A DNA stretch of 64,000 bases from Xanthomonas sacchari (lineage in GTDB: Bacteria > Pseudomonadota > Gammaproteobacteria > Xanthomonadales > Xanthomonadaceae). Below the pieces are notes generated by a model. It searched no databases. It was not told the DNA's origin and saw only the letters and a list, made by a program, of their open reading frames with translations. The stretch is taken from positions 308,501-372,500 of the forward strand of contig NZ_CP100647.1 in the NCBI RefSeq assembly GCF_024266585.1, written 5' to 3'. A program made the position numbers and the translations under genes. This document shows positions 38,352-48,712 of this stretch, piece by piece; position 1 is the stretch's first letter; each line of letters begins with the position of its first letter.

Positions 38352-38823
38352 GCGACCCCCGTCACGGAACCGACCATAGTCCTGTGCGTGCCCGATGTCT
38401 GTACTGCGAACTGCGCCGTCTACAAATCGAGACACAGTTCGCTCTACGGGCAGGGGAGTTGGTCTCGTGACTGGCGGCCAGGCCGGCCGTGCTGATCCGT
38501 AGCGCGGTGTGTGCCCAGCGCCCGCTCGCACGCCTGCCTGCCGCCCGTCGTCGCCTTCCATGGAGCCGGCATGGAGCCGGCGAAAGCACCTGTCGATATT
38601 GTCGCGTGGAGCCGGCGTCGGCCCGGGACGATCGCCAGGCATGTGGGACTCTGCGACAGCCTGAGTATGCACGGCTGGCCTCGCCTCGCCGCTCTGTGTC
38701 GTCCGGATGCCTGTCGCCAGCCTCCGCGTATCCGCAGTGGACTAGCTACGCATAACGCGCAGTCGTCACCGTCGCTAACTTCGCTGCCGGACACCGGCAG
38801 GGTGTGCAGCCCCTCCCGCGCAG
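38352..38823. other. Gene-free stretch, nothing recognised
   Basis: High-GC sequence between the broken nuclease and the lipase terminator. Open frames on both strands have Arg/Pro/Cys-rich, non-protein-like composition and no visible ribosome binding sites. No tRNA or repeat was recognised; it may contain eroded coding sequence. Confidence 0.5.
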
Positions 38824-38856
38824 AAAAAAGCCGCCACGCCTGCGCCCAGGCGTGGC
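38824..38856 (-). terminator. Rho-independent terminator after the LipA-like gene
   Basis: On the minus strand a perfect 10-bp stem (38833-38842 with 38847-38856) with a four-base loop, followed by a T run at 38829-38824. It lies 67 bases after the gene's stop. Confidence 0.92.
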
Positions 38857-38923
38857 AGCCAGCGGGACGGACGTTCGCAGGCGCCGGGGGAGGAGTGCGC
38901 CTGCGCTGTCGTCCGCCGCGACC

Positions 38924-40186
38924 TCAGCGAAGTTTGTCGAACAGTTGCTGGCGCACGGCGATGGTGCAGGCTTCTTCGGTGAACAGGTGCTCCAGCGCGC
39001 TGTTGTCGCTGGGCTTGCCGGTGCCCAGGTCGAGTACGGTCGCCTGGTGGCTGCCACGGGCCTGGAACGCGGCGATGGCGGTGGTGGCGTTCTTCAGCGG
39101 CACGGTGGCGTCGTTGTCCGAGCCGCACAGCAGGGTCGGGGTGCGCGGCGCCCAGTCGAGCAGGTCGTTGCGCTCCAGGTCGCGCAGGAACGCATCGTTG
39201 GGGTTGCTGGCGAAATCCTTGTAGAAGCCGGGCTGGAAGTACTGGCGGATCTTGTCCACGCCCGGCAGGGTGTTGCCGAGCACCAGGTCGGTCAGGCTCT
39301 GCTTGCCGGGGAACAGCGCCTCCACCTGCTTGGCCCAGGGATCCTGGAATACCTGCGACGGGTCGAGGTAGATGTTCTTGTAGGTGTGCTGCATGCCGAT
39401 GATGGCGTAGCTGGCCAGCACGATGCCGAAGGTGTTCTCGCCCACGGCGTTGCGGCCGCTCCAACTGTCGCGGAAGGTCTGGCTGAGCGCGTAGGGGCCG
39501 GAGATCGGCGCGCTGGCGACCAGGTTGAACTCGTTGGACAGGTGCGCCTCGATCTCGCGCTGGGTCGCCATGGCGGCATGCCCGCCCTGCGAGTAGCCGG
39601 TCAGCATGACCTTGCCCGACAGCGGGGTGTTGAGTCGCTGCAGCACCTGGCGCGCGGCGCGCAGGGCATCGATGGTGGCGCTGGCTTCGGACGCGGCGTG
39701 CAGGTAAGGGTGGAATGCATAGGTGGAGCGGCCGATGCCCAGGTAGTCGCTGCTCACCACCACATAGCCCTGGGTGGCGAGGTGGGTGACCATGGTCTCG
39801 TCGCCCTTGGCGTCGCGGATCTCCTTGGCCTGTTCGGCGCGACGCTGCGACTCGGTGCCCTGGCTGTAGCTCACCAGCGGGTAGGGCCCGGGGCACTGGC
39901 TGCCGCCCGGCACCAGCAGCGCGGCCGAGGCGGTGGTGGGTTCGCCATTGACGCCGATGGTGGCGTAGGTGAACTCGGCCACGCGCACGTCGCACTTGGC
40001 CTGGTCGGGGGATTGGTCGTTGGCCAGCAGCGTGCCGATCGCCTGGCGGGTGTAGCTGGTCAGGACATTGCTGTTGAGCACGGTGCCGCGTGCCGGTGCC
40101 GCCGTGGCGGCGATGGGCAACAACGCGCCCGCGATGCCGATGAGGGAAAGTGCGCGCAGCGCCAGCCGATTCCGCTGTGTGGCCAT
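38924..40186 (-). CDS. lipA: Secreted esterase/lipase, LipA-like (alpha/beta hydrolase)
   Basis: A 420-residue exported hydrolase with a Sec signal peptide ending near ATAAP (residue 30). The nucleophile elbow GYSQGG gives Ser199; Asp359 in GSDNDATVP and His400 in SALEHLF complete the likely triad. This arrangement and the overall sequence resemble Xanthomonas LipA, a type II-secreted cell-wall-degrading esterase that contributes to rice blight. As I recall, its triad has the same spacing. Paired cysteines at 65/98 and 354/407 may form disulphides. The gene is alone with its own terminator. The plant-virulence role is inferred. Confidence 0.82.
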   Translation of the reverse strand: MATQRNRLALRALSLIGIAGALLPIAATAAPARGTVLNSNVLTSYTRQAIGTLLANDQSPDQAKCDVRVAEFTYATIGVNGEPTTASAALLVPGGSQCPGPYPLVSYSQGTESQRRAEQAKEIRDAKGDETMVTHLATQGYVVVSSDYLGIGRSTYAFHPYLHAASEASATIDALRAARQVLQRLNTPLSGKVMLTGYSQGGHAAMATQREIEAHLSNEFNLVASAPISGPYALSQTFRDSWSGRNAVGENTFGIVLASYAIIGMQHTYKNIYLDPSQVFQDPWAKQVEALFPGKQSLTDLVLGNTLPGVDKIRQYFQPGFYKDFASNPNDAFLRDLERNDLLDWAPRTPTLLCGSDNDATVPLKNATTAIAAFQARGSHQATVLDLGTGKPSDNSALEHLFTEEACTIAVRQQLFDKLR

Positions 40187-40663
40187 GGAAACATCCTCGC
40201 AATGATTCCCGGTCGCCCGGGGGTGGGGGAGGGCGCAGACGCTACTATGTCGTCCGCATTATTTTCGCGACACAGCGAGAGAATGTTTATCCACGGTATT
40301 GATTCGCATCGCACGTGACGGCATTGCGCGCCATGGCGCGCTGGGAAAATCGGCGATGCGTCGGTGCCGCGACGTGCGGCGGGCCACAGTGGTGAAAAGG
40401 AAAGAATGAAAAATCCGCATGGAATCGCTGGAATCCAGCCGAATTCGGCGGTTTCGGCAGGCCAGGTGCTCGACACAGGCATTTGTCTACGTTTCTGAAG
40501 CGGAATTTTCAGGAGTAAATAATCATGGTTTTAAGATAATCAGGGCGCGGCACCAGATAATCGTGTGGTGTTTTGTCGATTGCTGTCCGCTGCCGTGGGT
40601 GAAGTGTGCGGTGCCAGGACAGGAGCAGGACACGTCGATGTCGTGCGCGTCACGGCGTGCCTT
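40187..40663. other. Gene-free leader region of the LipA-like gene
   Basis: About 480 bases, less GC-rich than the surroundings between 40250 and 40560, with no convincing ORF. It presumably carries the esterase promoter, but no specific box could be assigned. Confidence 0.5.
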
Positions 40664-41035
40664 TGTGGGAGGGACTTCAGTGCCGACTGCACTGAGCCCG
40701 AATGCGGCAGTGGCTTCACTCGTCGCGGCTGAAGCCGCTCCCACAGGAGCGAAGCCCTTGCCGCTCGTGCAAGTGCTGGCGGCAGCGCCGCAGGCGGGCA
40801 ACCTTTTTGGGGAGGGATTTCAGTCCCGACTGTACTAAGCCCGGATGTGCCAATGGCTTCACTCGTCGCGGCTGAAGTCGCTCCCCCAGGAGCGAAACCC
40901 TTGCCGCCCGTGCAAGTGCTGGCGGCAGCGCCGCAGGCGAGTATCCCTTGTGGGAGGGACTTCAGTCCCGACTGCACCGAACCCGGATGCGGCAGCGGCT
41001 TCGCTCGTCGCGGTTGAAACCGCTCCTACAGTCGG
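40664..41035. repeat. Tandem REP-type array, period 142-143 bp, about 2.6 copies
   Basis: The GTGGGAGGGACTTCAGT core recurs at 40664, 40807 (degenerate) and 40949. Each unit also contains an inverted partner GTCGCGGCTGAAGCCGCTCC and a shared GTGCAAGTGCTGGCGGCAGC segment. The internal unit sequence differs from the arrays at 8.7 and 57.5 kb, yet the spacing is almost the same. Confidence 0.88.
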
Positions 41036-41120
41036 CGCTTCGCGTGGGGGCGCGTGCACGTGCTGAGGTCAGGGCCGACCGCCGGTCACTCCTGGTCATC
41101 GATGGCCAGCGCACGCTGGC

Positions 41121-42026
41121 TCAGCGATACGGCCCCGGCCCGCGCCAGACCAGTTCGCCCTGGTGGTAGACCTGCAGCATGGTGATGACCTGGCGGGCGT
41201 CGCCGATGTCCTTCAGTTCCGGCGAGTCCGGCGGCAGCGCGCGGCACTTGCCGGAGCCGCGGGTCAGGGCGATCTCCAGCGGGCAGACCATGCGGTACGC
41301 GGTGCCGGGCAGCAGGATGAAAAGCTCCTTCATGCCCTGCTGCTGCCAGGCGCGCAGCTGGCTCTCGCTGCCCAGGTCGTAATAGACCAGGTAGCCGCCG
41401 ACCTCCAGGCTGGGCTGGGAGGCGTCCATGTCGTGGCGGTTGCCGCGGCTGCCGGGGCCGGCGGCCAGGCCGCTGTTGTCCGGGGCGGTGTCGGTGTCGA
41501 GCGCGCCGGGCGGGCGCCCGGTCCAGGTCTGCGGGCGCCGCTCGGTCGGCGGCGGCGGGTTGCTGTCGGCGGTCTGCGCCGGGCTCGGCGCCGGGGCGTC
41601 CGCGGGCGGGGTGGGCGCCGGTGGTGCCGGACGCGGCTGCGGCACCGGGGCCGGTGCGGGCGTGTCCGCCGCTTTCGGGGTGTCGGCGCGATCGGGCGGC
41701 GGCACCGGGTCGTCGGACTGCGCGACCAGGGTGGATTGCACGGTGGTGGTGGCGCGGGTGCGCTTGGGCGCGGCGGACGCCGGCGGCGGGGTCGGCTTCG
41801 GAGGGACCGGCCGCACCGGTTTGTCGCTTTCGCCGAGGAAATCCACGCGGATCCGGCTGCCGCCGGCCGCGCCCTGCGGCGTGGACATGGTGGGCTTGGC
41901 CGCGTACAGCAGGGCGAGCGCCATCAGCACGTGCAGCAGCGCGCTGAGCAGCCAGGCGATCCAGCGCTGCCAGCGTTCGCTGCGGGTTTCGGCGGCGACG
42001 GGCGCGCGGTGCGACGCGCGGCTCAT
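41121..42026 (-). CDS. Proline-rich single-pass membrane protein, unknown function
   Basis: A 301-residue protein with a cytoplasmic N-terminus, one membrane helix (about 22-43, WIAWLLSALLHVLMALALLY) and a long Pro/Ala/Thr-rich periplasmic stretch (about 70-185). A folded C-terminal domain follows (EVGGYLVYYDLGSESQLRAW, KELFILLPGTAYRMVCPLE). The N-terminal layout resembles TonB or TolA, but the C-terminal domain lacks the TonB signature. It probably spans the periplasm; the partner is unknown. It stands between a repeat array and a chemoreceptor gene, with no operon partner. Confidence 0.68.
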   Translation of the reverse strand: MSRASHRAPVAAETRSERWQRWIAWLLSALLHVLMALALLYAAKPTMSTPQGAAGGSRIRVDFLGESDKPVRPVPPKPTPPPASAAPKRTRATTTVQSTLVAQSDDPVPPPDRADTPKAADTPAPAPVPQPRPAPPAPTPPADAPAPSPAQTADSNPPPPTERRPQTWTGRPPGALDTDTAPDNSGLAAGPGSRGNRHDMDASQPSLEVGGYLVYYDLGSESQLRAWQQQGMKELFILLPGTAYRMVCPLEIALTRGSGKCRALPPDSPELKDIGDARQVITMLQVYHQGELVWRGPGPYR

Positions 42027-42259
42027 GCCGTCGCGGCGGCGTCGGGGAGGCCAACCATCATGCGGTTCCGGGGAGGGGGCAAACGTGGGAAGCCGCCATC
42101 GTACCGCTTGCGCCAGCGCCGGCCATGGCAGCCGATGCGATGATCGGCATCGGCCGACACCTGCCGTTCACGCGCTGGTGGGCCGGCCGGCCCGCGGCCA
42201 CCGCCGGCCGGCCGCGGCACGCACCGGCGGAGGTGGCGCGGCGCCGCCGCACCGTGCGG

Positions 42260-44368
42260 TCAGACGTAGGCGCCGACCTTGAACACTTCCACCGCCTGGG
42301 TCAGCTGCGCCGACTGCTCCTCCAGCGAACGCGCCGCGGTGCTGGCCTCTTCCACCAGCGCCACGTTCTGCTGGGTGGTCTCGTCCATGCGCGCGATGGT
42401 CTGGTTGACCTGCGCGATGCCGTTGGCCTGCTCGCGCGAGGCGGCGGAGATCTGGCCCATGAGGTCGGTGACATGCTGCACGCTGGCCACCACCTGCTCC
42501 ATGGTGGCGCCGGCCCGGTGCACCAGGGTGGCGCCGTGGGCCACGCGCTGCACCGAGTCGTCGATCAGGGTCTTGATCTCCTTGGCGGCGCCGGCGGAGC
42601 GGTGCGCCAGCGTGCCGACCTCCGCGGCCACCACCGCGAAGCCCTTGCCCTGCTCGCCGGCGCGCGCGGCTTCCACCGCGGCGTTGAGGGCGAGGATGTT
42701 GGTCTGGAAGGCGATGCCGTCGATCACCGCGATGATGTCGGCGATGCGCTTGGAGGCGGCCTGGATACCGTCCATGGTCTCCACCACCTGGCCGACCGCA
42801 TCGCGGCCTTCGCCGGCTACGCCGGCCGCGCCCAGCGCCAACTGGTTGGCGCGCTGGGCGTGCTCGGCGTTCTGCTTCACCGTGGCGGTGAGTTCCTCCA
42901 TCGAGGCGGCGGTCTGCTCCAGGCTGGCCGCCTGCTGCTCGCTGCGCTTGGCCAGCTCCTGGTTGCCGCTGGCGATGTCCTCGGCGGCGAAGCCGATGCT
43001 GTTGGTGGTGCGCTGGATGTGCGCGACGATGTCGGTGAGGCGGTGCACGGTGCTGTTGGCGTCGTCGCGCATAGCGGCGAACACGCCGTGGAAGTTGCCG
43101 CTCATGCGCACCGTGAGGTCGCCGTCGGCGATGCAGCGCAGCAGCATGGAGAACTTGGCCAGGTTGGCGTCGGCGGTGGCCATCATGGTGTCGAGGTTCT
43201 CGACCATGGCGCGGAAGGCGTGCTCGAACTGCTGCGGCTGGCCGCGGTGGGCGAAGTCGCCGGCGCAGGCGGCTTCGGCCAGGGTCTGGATCTGCACGTT
43301 GATCGCATGCAGGTTCTGCTTGACCTGCCGCATCGCCGTGGTGATCGCGGCCTTCTCGCCGGGGTAGTGGGCGATGTCCTGGCTGAGGTCGCCGATGGCG
43401 TAGCGGCCCATCACCTCGGTGATGCGCAGCTGGGTCTGCACGTGCGCATCCACCAGGGCATTGGTGTCGGCGACCATGCGCCCGTACTCGCCGGGGAAGC
43501 GCTGCGCGTCCATGCGGTAGCTGATGGCGCCGGCGTCGTGGCGCGCGGCCATCTCGCGCTGCGCGGAAATCACCTCGTGCAGGCGCCGCTGCATCTGCTG
43601 CATGGCGCGCAGCAACTGCCCGGCCTCGTCATGGGTGGTGGCGGCGTCCGGGCTGCTCAGGTCGCCGGCGCCGATGCGCTCGGCCAGGCCCAGCGCCTGC
43701 CGCAGCGGGCGGACCACGCGGCGGGTGAGCAGCAGGGCGATCAGCGTGCCCAGCAGCAGCGCCAGCACGGTGCAGCCGATCATCAGCAGGGCGAAGCCGC
43801 GCGCGGTGGCCATCGCCTCCCTGGCGGCCTGGCGGTTCTTGGCTTCCTGCAGGTCGATGAAGGCGTTGATGCTGGCCAGCCAGTCGACGAAGGCCGGGCG
43901 CGCCTGCTGCAGCAGCAGCGCCTGCGCCTGCACGGTGTCGCCGGCGTCGCGCAGGCGCCGCACCTGCGCGATCAGTGGCATGGTGCGCGCTTCGATGCCC
44001 TGGATGCGCTGCAGGATGGCCTTCTCCTGCGCATCGCTGGAGGCGGCGAGCAGGGCGTCGAGCGGCTGCGCGGCACGCGCGTAGTCGGCGGCCAACGTGT
44101 CGATGGTCCGCTCGGTCGCCTGCCGGCTGGCCGGGTCGTCCAGCAACACCACGTCGCGCAGGGCGATGGCGCGGTCGTGCACGCTGCCACGAAAGTTGAT
44201 CGCGTAGCGCTGCTTGACGCTGTTGACCTGATTGATCGCGGTCAGGCGCCGGTCGATGCTGTGCACGCGCTGGATGCCGACGACGGTGAGCAGAACCATC
44301 AGCACGATGAGGGTGAGAAAGCCGAGCGCCAGGCGCTGGCCGATGCGCAGATGCGAGAGGACGTGCAT
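42260..44368 (-). CDS. Methyl-accepting chemotaxis protein
   Basis: Full-length chemoreceptor of 702 residues. TM1 (about 12-34) and TM2 (about 190-215) bracket a helical periplasmic domain resembling a four-helix-bundle ligand domain. It has a HAMP domain, additional HAMP-like linkers with GDLS/GDFA/GDLT turns, and the signalling tip [20 protein letters not shown]. The C-terminus lacks a methylation-enzyme tether. The start at 44368 ([17 protein letters not shown]) gives a standard TM1; the longer open frame upstream is not protein-like. Ligand unknown. Confidence 0.93.
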   Translation of the reverse strand: MHVLSHLRIGQRLALGFLTLIVLMVLLTVVGIQRVHSIDRRLTAINQVNSVKQRYAINFRGSVHDRAIALRDVVLLDDPASRQATERTIDTLAADYARAAQPLDALLAASSDAQEKAILQRIQGIEARTMPLIAQVRRLRDAGDTVQAQALLLQQARPAFVDWLASINAFIDLQEAKNRQAAREAMATARGFALLMIGCTVLALLLGTLIALLLTRRVVRPLRQALGLAERIGAGDLSSPDAATTHDEAGQLLRAMQQMQRRLHEVISAQREMAARHDAGAISYRMDAQRFPGEYGRMVADTNALVDAHVQTQLRITEVMGRYAIGDLSQDIAHYPGEKAAITTAMRQVKQNLHAINVQIQTLAEAACAGDFAHRGQPQQFEHAFRAMVENLDTMMATADANLAKFSMLLRCIADGDLTVRMSGNFHGVFAAMRDDANSTVHRLTDIVAHIQRTTNSIGFAAEDIASGNQELAKRSEQQAASLEQTAASMEELTATVKQNAEHAQRANQLALGAAGVAGEGRDAVGQVVETMDGIQAASKRIADIIAVIDGIAFQTNILALNAAVEAARAGEQGKGFAVVAAEVGTLAHRSAGAAKEIKTLIDDSVQRVAHGATLVHRAGATMEQVVASVQHVTDLMGQISAASREQANGIAQVNQTIARMDETTQQNVALVEEASTAARSLEEQSAQLTQAVEVFKVGAYV

Positions 44369-44727
44369 GGGGGAATGGGGGTGGGGGAAGGAGAAGGATC
44401 GACGGTGGGTGACGGCGGATGGGCCGGCGGGTTGCCGGTGTCCACCAGACCGATCCGGCATCTGCCGTTCCGGAACCCGCAGGGATAACGGCGACGCGCG
44501 GGCGAACTGAAGGCATGGCGCCGAACGGCACGATGCCGAAGGCGCGGAACGTGACGCGCAACCGGTCTACGGCGGCAATGGTGGCTTGCGCGGCCGCGAC
44601 CGGCCCGCGCGCGGCGCACGCCTGACCCGCGGCACCGCCCGTCGCTGTCCGCTTCCTCACCGGCGCTGCCGCGGCGCCCGTGCAGGTGCAGCATGGCCTT
44701 GCCGGTGCCCGGTGCTATGGTCCCTGC

Positions 44728-45090
44728 ATGACCGGTGCCGCCGACCCGATCCGCTTCCAGGCGACCTTGTCGCGTCCGCCCGCGCATCTGCCGGCGTGCG
44801 GCCTGGAATCCGCTGACCGCAGTGGCACGGCGCGTCGGGAGCGTCTGGCGCGGTGCGCGCAAGCAGGCGCGCACCGCGTGTCGGGCGCATCGCCGACACC
44901 TGCGACATGCCCGCGTCAGGCAAGCGACGGGTCTGCCGTTTTGGTCGTGCTGGCAGGTCCGGCCCTCCCTACGCCGCGCCGCCGGCGCAACGAGCGCGAT
45001 GGTGCGCCTGTGCCTGGCGTGGCCGCCGTCGCGACAGCATCCTCGCAAGCGCCTGCCTATACTCCGCGCCGTCCATCCAAGAGGCCCACC
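44728..45090 (+). pseudogene. Possible decayed DUF1905-like gene start
   Basis: After an ATG at 44728 the peptide MTGAADPIRFQATLSRP resembles the start of DUF1905 proteins, but the rest of the 120-codon frame is Arg/Ala/Pro-rich with no family match. TTGCCG and TATGGT hexamers lie just upstream. The remaining gap from 44369 to 45092 holds nothing else recognisable. Weak support. Confidence 0.22.
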
Positions 45091-45092
45091 GC

Positions 45093-46442
45093 ATGAGTGC
45101 ATCCACCGCTCCGTCCTCCGCCGCCGCACCGGGCAGCCTGCGCCGCTCGGTGTCCAACACGCTCAAGGGTTCGGCCGGCAACCTGGTGGAGTGGTACGAC
45201 GTCTACGTTTACTCGGTGTTCGCCACCTACTTCGAATCGCAGTTCTTCTCCAAGGAGGACAAGAACGCCACGCTGTACGTGTGGGCGATCTTCGCGGTGA
45301 CCTTCCTGATGCGCCCGATCGGCGCCTGGTACTTCGGCCGCTTCGCCGACCGCTACGGTCGGCGCCTGGCGCTGACGGTGTCGGTGTCGGTGATGGCGGC
45401 GTGCTCGTTCCTGATCGCGGTGACGCCGACGGTCGCCAGCATCGGCGCCGCCGCGGCGGTGGTGCTGGTGCTGGCGCGGCTGCTGCAGGGCTTCGCTACC
45501 GGCGGCGAGTACGGCACCAGCGCCACGTACATGTCCGAGGCGGCGGTGCCGGGGCGGCGCGGCTTCCTGTCCTCGTTCCACTACGTCACCCTGGTCGGCG
45601 GCCACGTGCTGGCGCAGGCGGTGCTGCTGGTGATGCTGCACTTCTTCGACAAGGGCCAGGTCTCCGAATGGGGCTGGCGCGTGGCCTTCGGCCTGGGTGG
45701 TATCGGCGCGCTGGTGGTGTTCTGGCTGCGGCGGACCATGGACGAATCGCTGACCGCCGAATCGATCGCCGCCGCCAAGCATGGCGGGGCCAAGGCCGCC
45801 GGTTCGCTGCGCGAGCTGTTCGTGCACCAGTGGCGCCCGCTGCTGCTGTGCTTCCTGATCACCGCCGGCGGCACCGTGGCGTTCTACACCTACTCGGTGA
45901 CCGGGCCGAAGATGATCCAGACCGCCTTCGCCGGCGACGACGTCATGGCCGGCACCCTCATCAACCTGGCCGCGCTGATCGTGCTGATGCTGATGCAACC
46001 GGTGGGCGGCTGGCTGTCGGACCTGATCGGGCGCAAGACCCTGCTGGTGATCTTCGGCGTCGGCGGCGTGCTCTACACCTGGTTCCTGGTGCTGGAGCTG
46101 CCGCGGCAGAGCGACTGGCTGAGCGCGTTCGCGATCCTCACCGGCGGCTTCGTCATCCTCACCTGCTACACCTCGATCAACGCGGTGGTGAAGGCCGAAC
46201 TGTTCCCCACCCACATCCGCGCGCTGGGCGTGGGCCTGGGCTACGCGCTGGCCAATTCGGCCTTCGGCGGCACCGCGCCGCTGCTGTACCAGGCCTCGCT
46301 GAAGACCGGCCACGTCACCACCTTCGTCTGGTACGCCACGGCGGTGATCGCGGTGTCGCTGCTGGTGTACGTGTTCTTCCTGACCAACAAGGGCAGCAAC
46401 TGGCTGGACCACGAAGGCGAGATGCACGCGCGCCGGCGCTGA
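45093..46442 (+). CDS. MFS transporter, metabolite:H+ symporter (MHS) family
   Basis: Inner-membrane symporter of 449 residues with twelve helices. The family opening SNTLKGSAGNLVEWYDVYVYS, the loop 2-3 motif GRFADRYGRRLAL and GFATGGEYGTSATYMSE mark it as close to alpha-ketoglutarate permease KgtP; citrate, shikimate or proline transport cannot be excluded. Start ATG 45093 was chosen by match to the family N-terminus. It lies 168 bases before folE with no functional link. Confidence 0.9.
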   Translation: MSASTAPSSAAAPGSLRRSVSNTLKGSAGNLVEWYDVYVYSVFATYFESQFFSKEDKNATLYVWAIFAVTFLMRPIGAWYFGRFADRYGRRLALTVSVSVMAACSFLIAVTPTVASIGAAAAVVLVLARLLQGFATGGEYGTSATYMSEAAVPGRRGFLSSFHYVTLVGGHVLAQAVLLVMLHFFDKGQVSEWGWRVAFGLGGIGALVVFWLRRTMDESLTAESIAAAKHGGAKAAGSLRELFVHQWRPLLLCFLITAGGTVAFYTYSVTGPKMIQTAFAGDDVMAGTLINLAALIVLMLMQPVGGWLSDLIGRKTLLVIFGVGGVLYTWFLVLELPRQSDWLSAFAILTGGFVILTCYTSINAVVKAELFPTHIRALGVGLGYALANSAFGGTAPLLYQASLKTGHVTTFVWYATAVIAVSLLVYVFFLTNKGSNWLDHEGEMHARRR

Positions 46443-46610
46443 CCGGCGCGATTGCGGCCCGGGCGGTGCGTGCGCCGCCCGGGCGCGGACCTGGGGGACG
46501 CTGAACGGCGCACCCCGCGTGGGCCGGGTCGCCCCGCCGCGGCGGGGCCGCACATGCGGCGGCTGCCAGGCGACTCGGGTACCATGCAGCCCCCTTACGG
46601 GCGTTCCCCC

Positions 46611-47210
46611 ATGGCCGATTCAGACAACACCCCCTCCTCCCCGGTGACCCAGGCGCAGGCCGAAGACGCGGTGCGCACCCTGTTGCGCTGGGCCGGCGAA
46701 GACCCCACCCGCGAGGGCCTGCTGGACACCCCGCGGCGGGTGGCCGAGGCCTACGGCGACTGGTTCAGCGGCTACCGCGCCGACCCGCGCGAGTACCTGC
46801 TGCGCACCTTCGAGGAAGTGGCCGGCTACGACGAACTGATCGTGCTGCGCGACATTGAATACGAAAGCCACTGCGAACACCACATGGCGCCGATCATCGG
46901 CAAGGTCCACGTCGGCTACCTGCCGCGCGGCAAGGTGGTGGGCATCAGCAAGCTGGCGCGCGTGGTCGAGGCCTATGCGCGGCGCTTCCAGGTGCAGGAG
47001 AAGATGACCGCGCAGATCGCCCAGTGCATCCAGGACGTGCTGCAGCCGCTGGGCGTGGGCGTGGTGGTGGAAGGCGCGCACGAGTGCATGACCACCCGCG
47101 GCATCCACAAGCGCGGCGTCAGCATGGTCACCTCGAAGATGCTCGGCACCTTCCGCGAGGATGCGCGCACCCGCGCCGAGTTCCTGCGCTTCATCGAGCG
47201 GGCGCGCTGA
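46611..47210 (+). CDS. folE: GTP cyclohydrolase I
   Basis: Converts GTP to dihydroneopterin triphosphate, the first step of folate synthesis. The 199 residues contain the zinc-binding Cys/His set in [20 protein letters not shown] and [19 protein letters not shown], plus TPRRVAEAY. An alternative ATG at 46584 would add nine residues. The next gene (jetA-like) begins 32 bases downstream on the same strand, so folE may share a transcript with the Jet genes. Confidence 0.95.
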   Translation: MADSDNTPSSPVTQAQAEDAVRTLLRWAGEDPTREGLLDTPRRVAEAYGDWFSGYRADPREYLLRTFEEVAGYDELIVLRDIEYESHCEHHMAPIIGKVHVGYLPRGKVVGISKLARVVEAYARRFQVQEKMTAQIAQCIQDVLQPLGVGVVVEGAHECMTTRGIHKRGVSMVTSKMLGTFREDARTRAEFLRFIERAR

Positions 47211-47242
47211 GTCTTGCCGATGCGGTGGCGGTCGGTTCCTGC

Positions 47243-48712
47243 ATGAAGCCGCATGTCCGGATCGCCGGCTATCGCCAGTTGCGCGAACAGCCGTTGTGGA
47301 AGTTGCTGGCCGCCGACCATGCCCCGGAGCTGATCGGCCTGCTGCAGAGCCTGCTCGGCGACGCCCAGCGGCGGCTGCCGGCCGACGTGCTGCACGAGCG
47401 CCTGCAGCGCCAGCTCGATGCGCTGAAGGACGACCAGCTCTCGCGCGAACTGCCGCGCACCGCGCAGGCCTACGTGGCGCACTGGCTGGCGCAGGGCTGG
47501 CTGGAACGGCGCCTGCCCGAAGGCGATGCGCAGGAAGAATACGAACTGTCGCGGCAGGCGGCGCAGGCGATCCGCTTCATCGCCGGCGTGCGCGACAGCG
47601 CCAGTGTGGCCACCGAGAGCCGGCTGTCGCTGGTGATCCAGCAGCTGGTGCAACTGGCCGGGCAGACCGAGACCGATCCGGACGCGCGTCTGGCCGCGCT
47701 GCGCGCCGAGCGCGAGCGCCTGGACGCGGAGATCGAGCGCGTGGCCGCCGGCAAGCTGGCCGCGCTGGACGGCAAGCGCGCGCTGGAGCGCACCCGCGAC
47801 ATCATCCGCCTGTCCGACGATCTGACCGAGGACTTCCGCCGCGTCCGCGACGATTTCGAACGGCTCAACCGCGAGTTCCGCGAGCGTATCATCGACGACG
47901 AGGGCGCGCGCGGCGACGTACTGGAGAAGCTGTTCGCCGGCATCGACGTGATCGGCGAGAGCGAGGCCGGGCGCAGTTTCCAGGCGTTCTGGAGCCTGCT
48001 CAACGACGCCGAACAGAGCGTGCAGCTGGACGCGGCGCTGGAGGCGTTGCTGGCGCGCGGCTTCGCCCGCCGCCTGGACCGCCACGAGCGCGCCTTCCTG
48101 CGCGGGCTCACCGGCACCCTGCTCGAACGCGGCGGCCAGGTGCACGAGGTGATGCAGCATTTCGCGCGCAGCCTGCGCGGTTTCGTGCAGAGCCGCGGCT
48201 ACCTGGAACAGCGCCGGCTCAACCAGCTGCTGAAGCAGGCACAGGGCGAGGCGCTGCAGTTGCGCGACCACCTGCATGCCACCGCCGCCACCGGCTACGT
48301 GCTGCCGCTGAGCAGCGCGCGGCTGCGCTCGCTGTCGCAGTGGCGCCTGCACGACCCGCGCAGCCAGCAGGTGGACGGGCGGGTGCAGGCGGCCGAGGCG
48401 GCGACGATCTCGCTGGACAGCGTCGGCGACCTGGTGGCGCAGTCGGAGATCGACCTGCGCGGCCTGCGCAACGACCTGCACGACCTGCTCGGCCGGCAGC
48501 CGCAGCTGAGCATCGGCGAGGCGTTGCGGCAGCGCCCGGCGGCGCAGGGCCTGGGCAGCGTGATCGGCTACCTGGCGCTGGGCACCCGCCATGGCGTGGT
48601 CGTCGACGGCGAATGGGAAGCGGTGCAATGGGAGGGCGGCGACGGCCAGCTGCGGCGCGCGCGCATCCCGCTGGTGTGGTTCACCAAGGAAAAACGCAAT
48701 GAGCTGGTCTGA
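47243..48712 (+). CDS. jetA: DUF3375 protein, JetA of type I Wadjet-like complex (kleisin)
   Basis: A 489-residue DUF3375 protein, the kleisin-like subunit of type I Wadjet, an SMC complex that restricts plasmids. Visible features are the N-terminal winged-helix-like segment ([20 protein letters not shown]), a long coiled coil (about 150-230) rich in Glu/Arg, and the C-terminal half ending [21 protein letters not shown] content and codon use match the chromosome. Its last 14 bases overlap jetB. It follows folE by 32 bases. No JetD gene is found in the window. Confidence 0.85.
   Translation: MKPHVRIAGYRQLREQPLWKLLAADHAPELIGLLQSLLGDAQRRLPADVLHERLQRQLDALKDDQLSRELPRTAQAYVAHWLAQGWLERRLPEGDAQEEYELSRQAAQAIRFIAGVRDSASVATESRLSLVIQQLVQLAGQTETDPDARLAALRAERERLDAEIERVAAGKLAALDGKRALERTRDIIRLSDDLTEDFRRVRDDFERLNREFRERIIDDEGARGDVLEKLFAGIDVIGESEAGRSFQAFWSLLNDAEQSVQLDAALEALLARGFARRLDRHERAFLRGLTGTLLERGGQVHEVMQHFARSLRGFVQSRGYLEQRRLNQLLKQAQGEALQLRDHLHATAATGYVLPLSSARLRSLSQWRLHDPRSQQVDGRVQAAEAATISLDSVGDLVAQSEIDLRGLRNDLHDLLGRQPQLSIGEALRQRPAAQGLGSVIGYLALGTRHGVVVDGEWEAVQWEGGDGQLRRARIPLVWFTKEKRNELV

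Noticed and set aside
37896..38672. Intact 258-codon membrane gene on the minus strand
   Set aside because: Only the part from 38351 to about 38085 is homologous; the remainder is out of frame relative to the nuclease domain, so it is called as a pseudogene.
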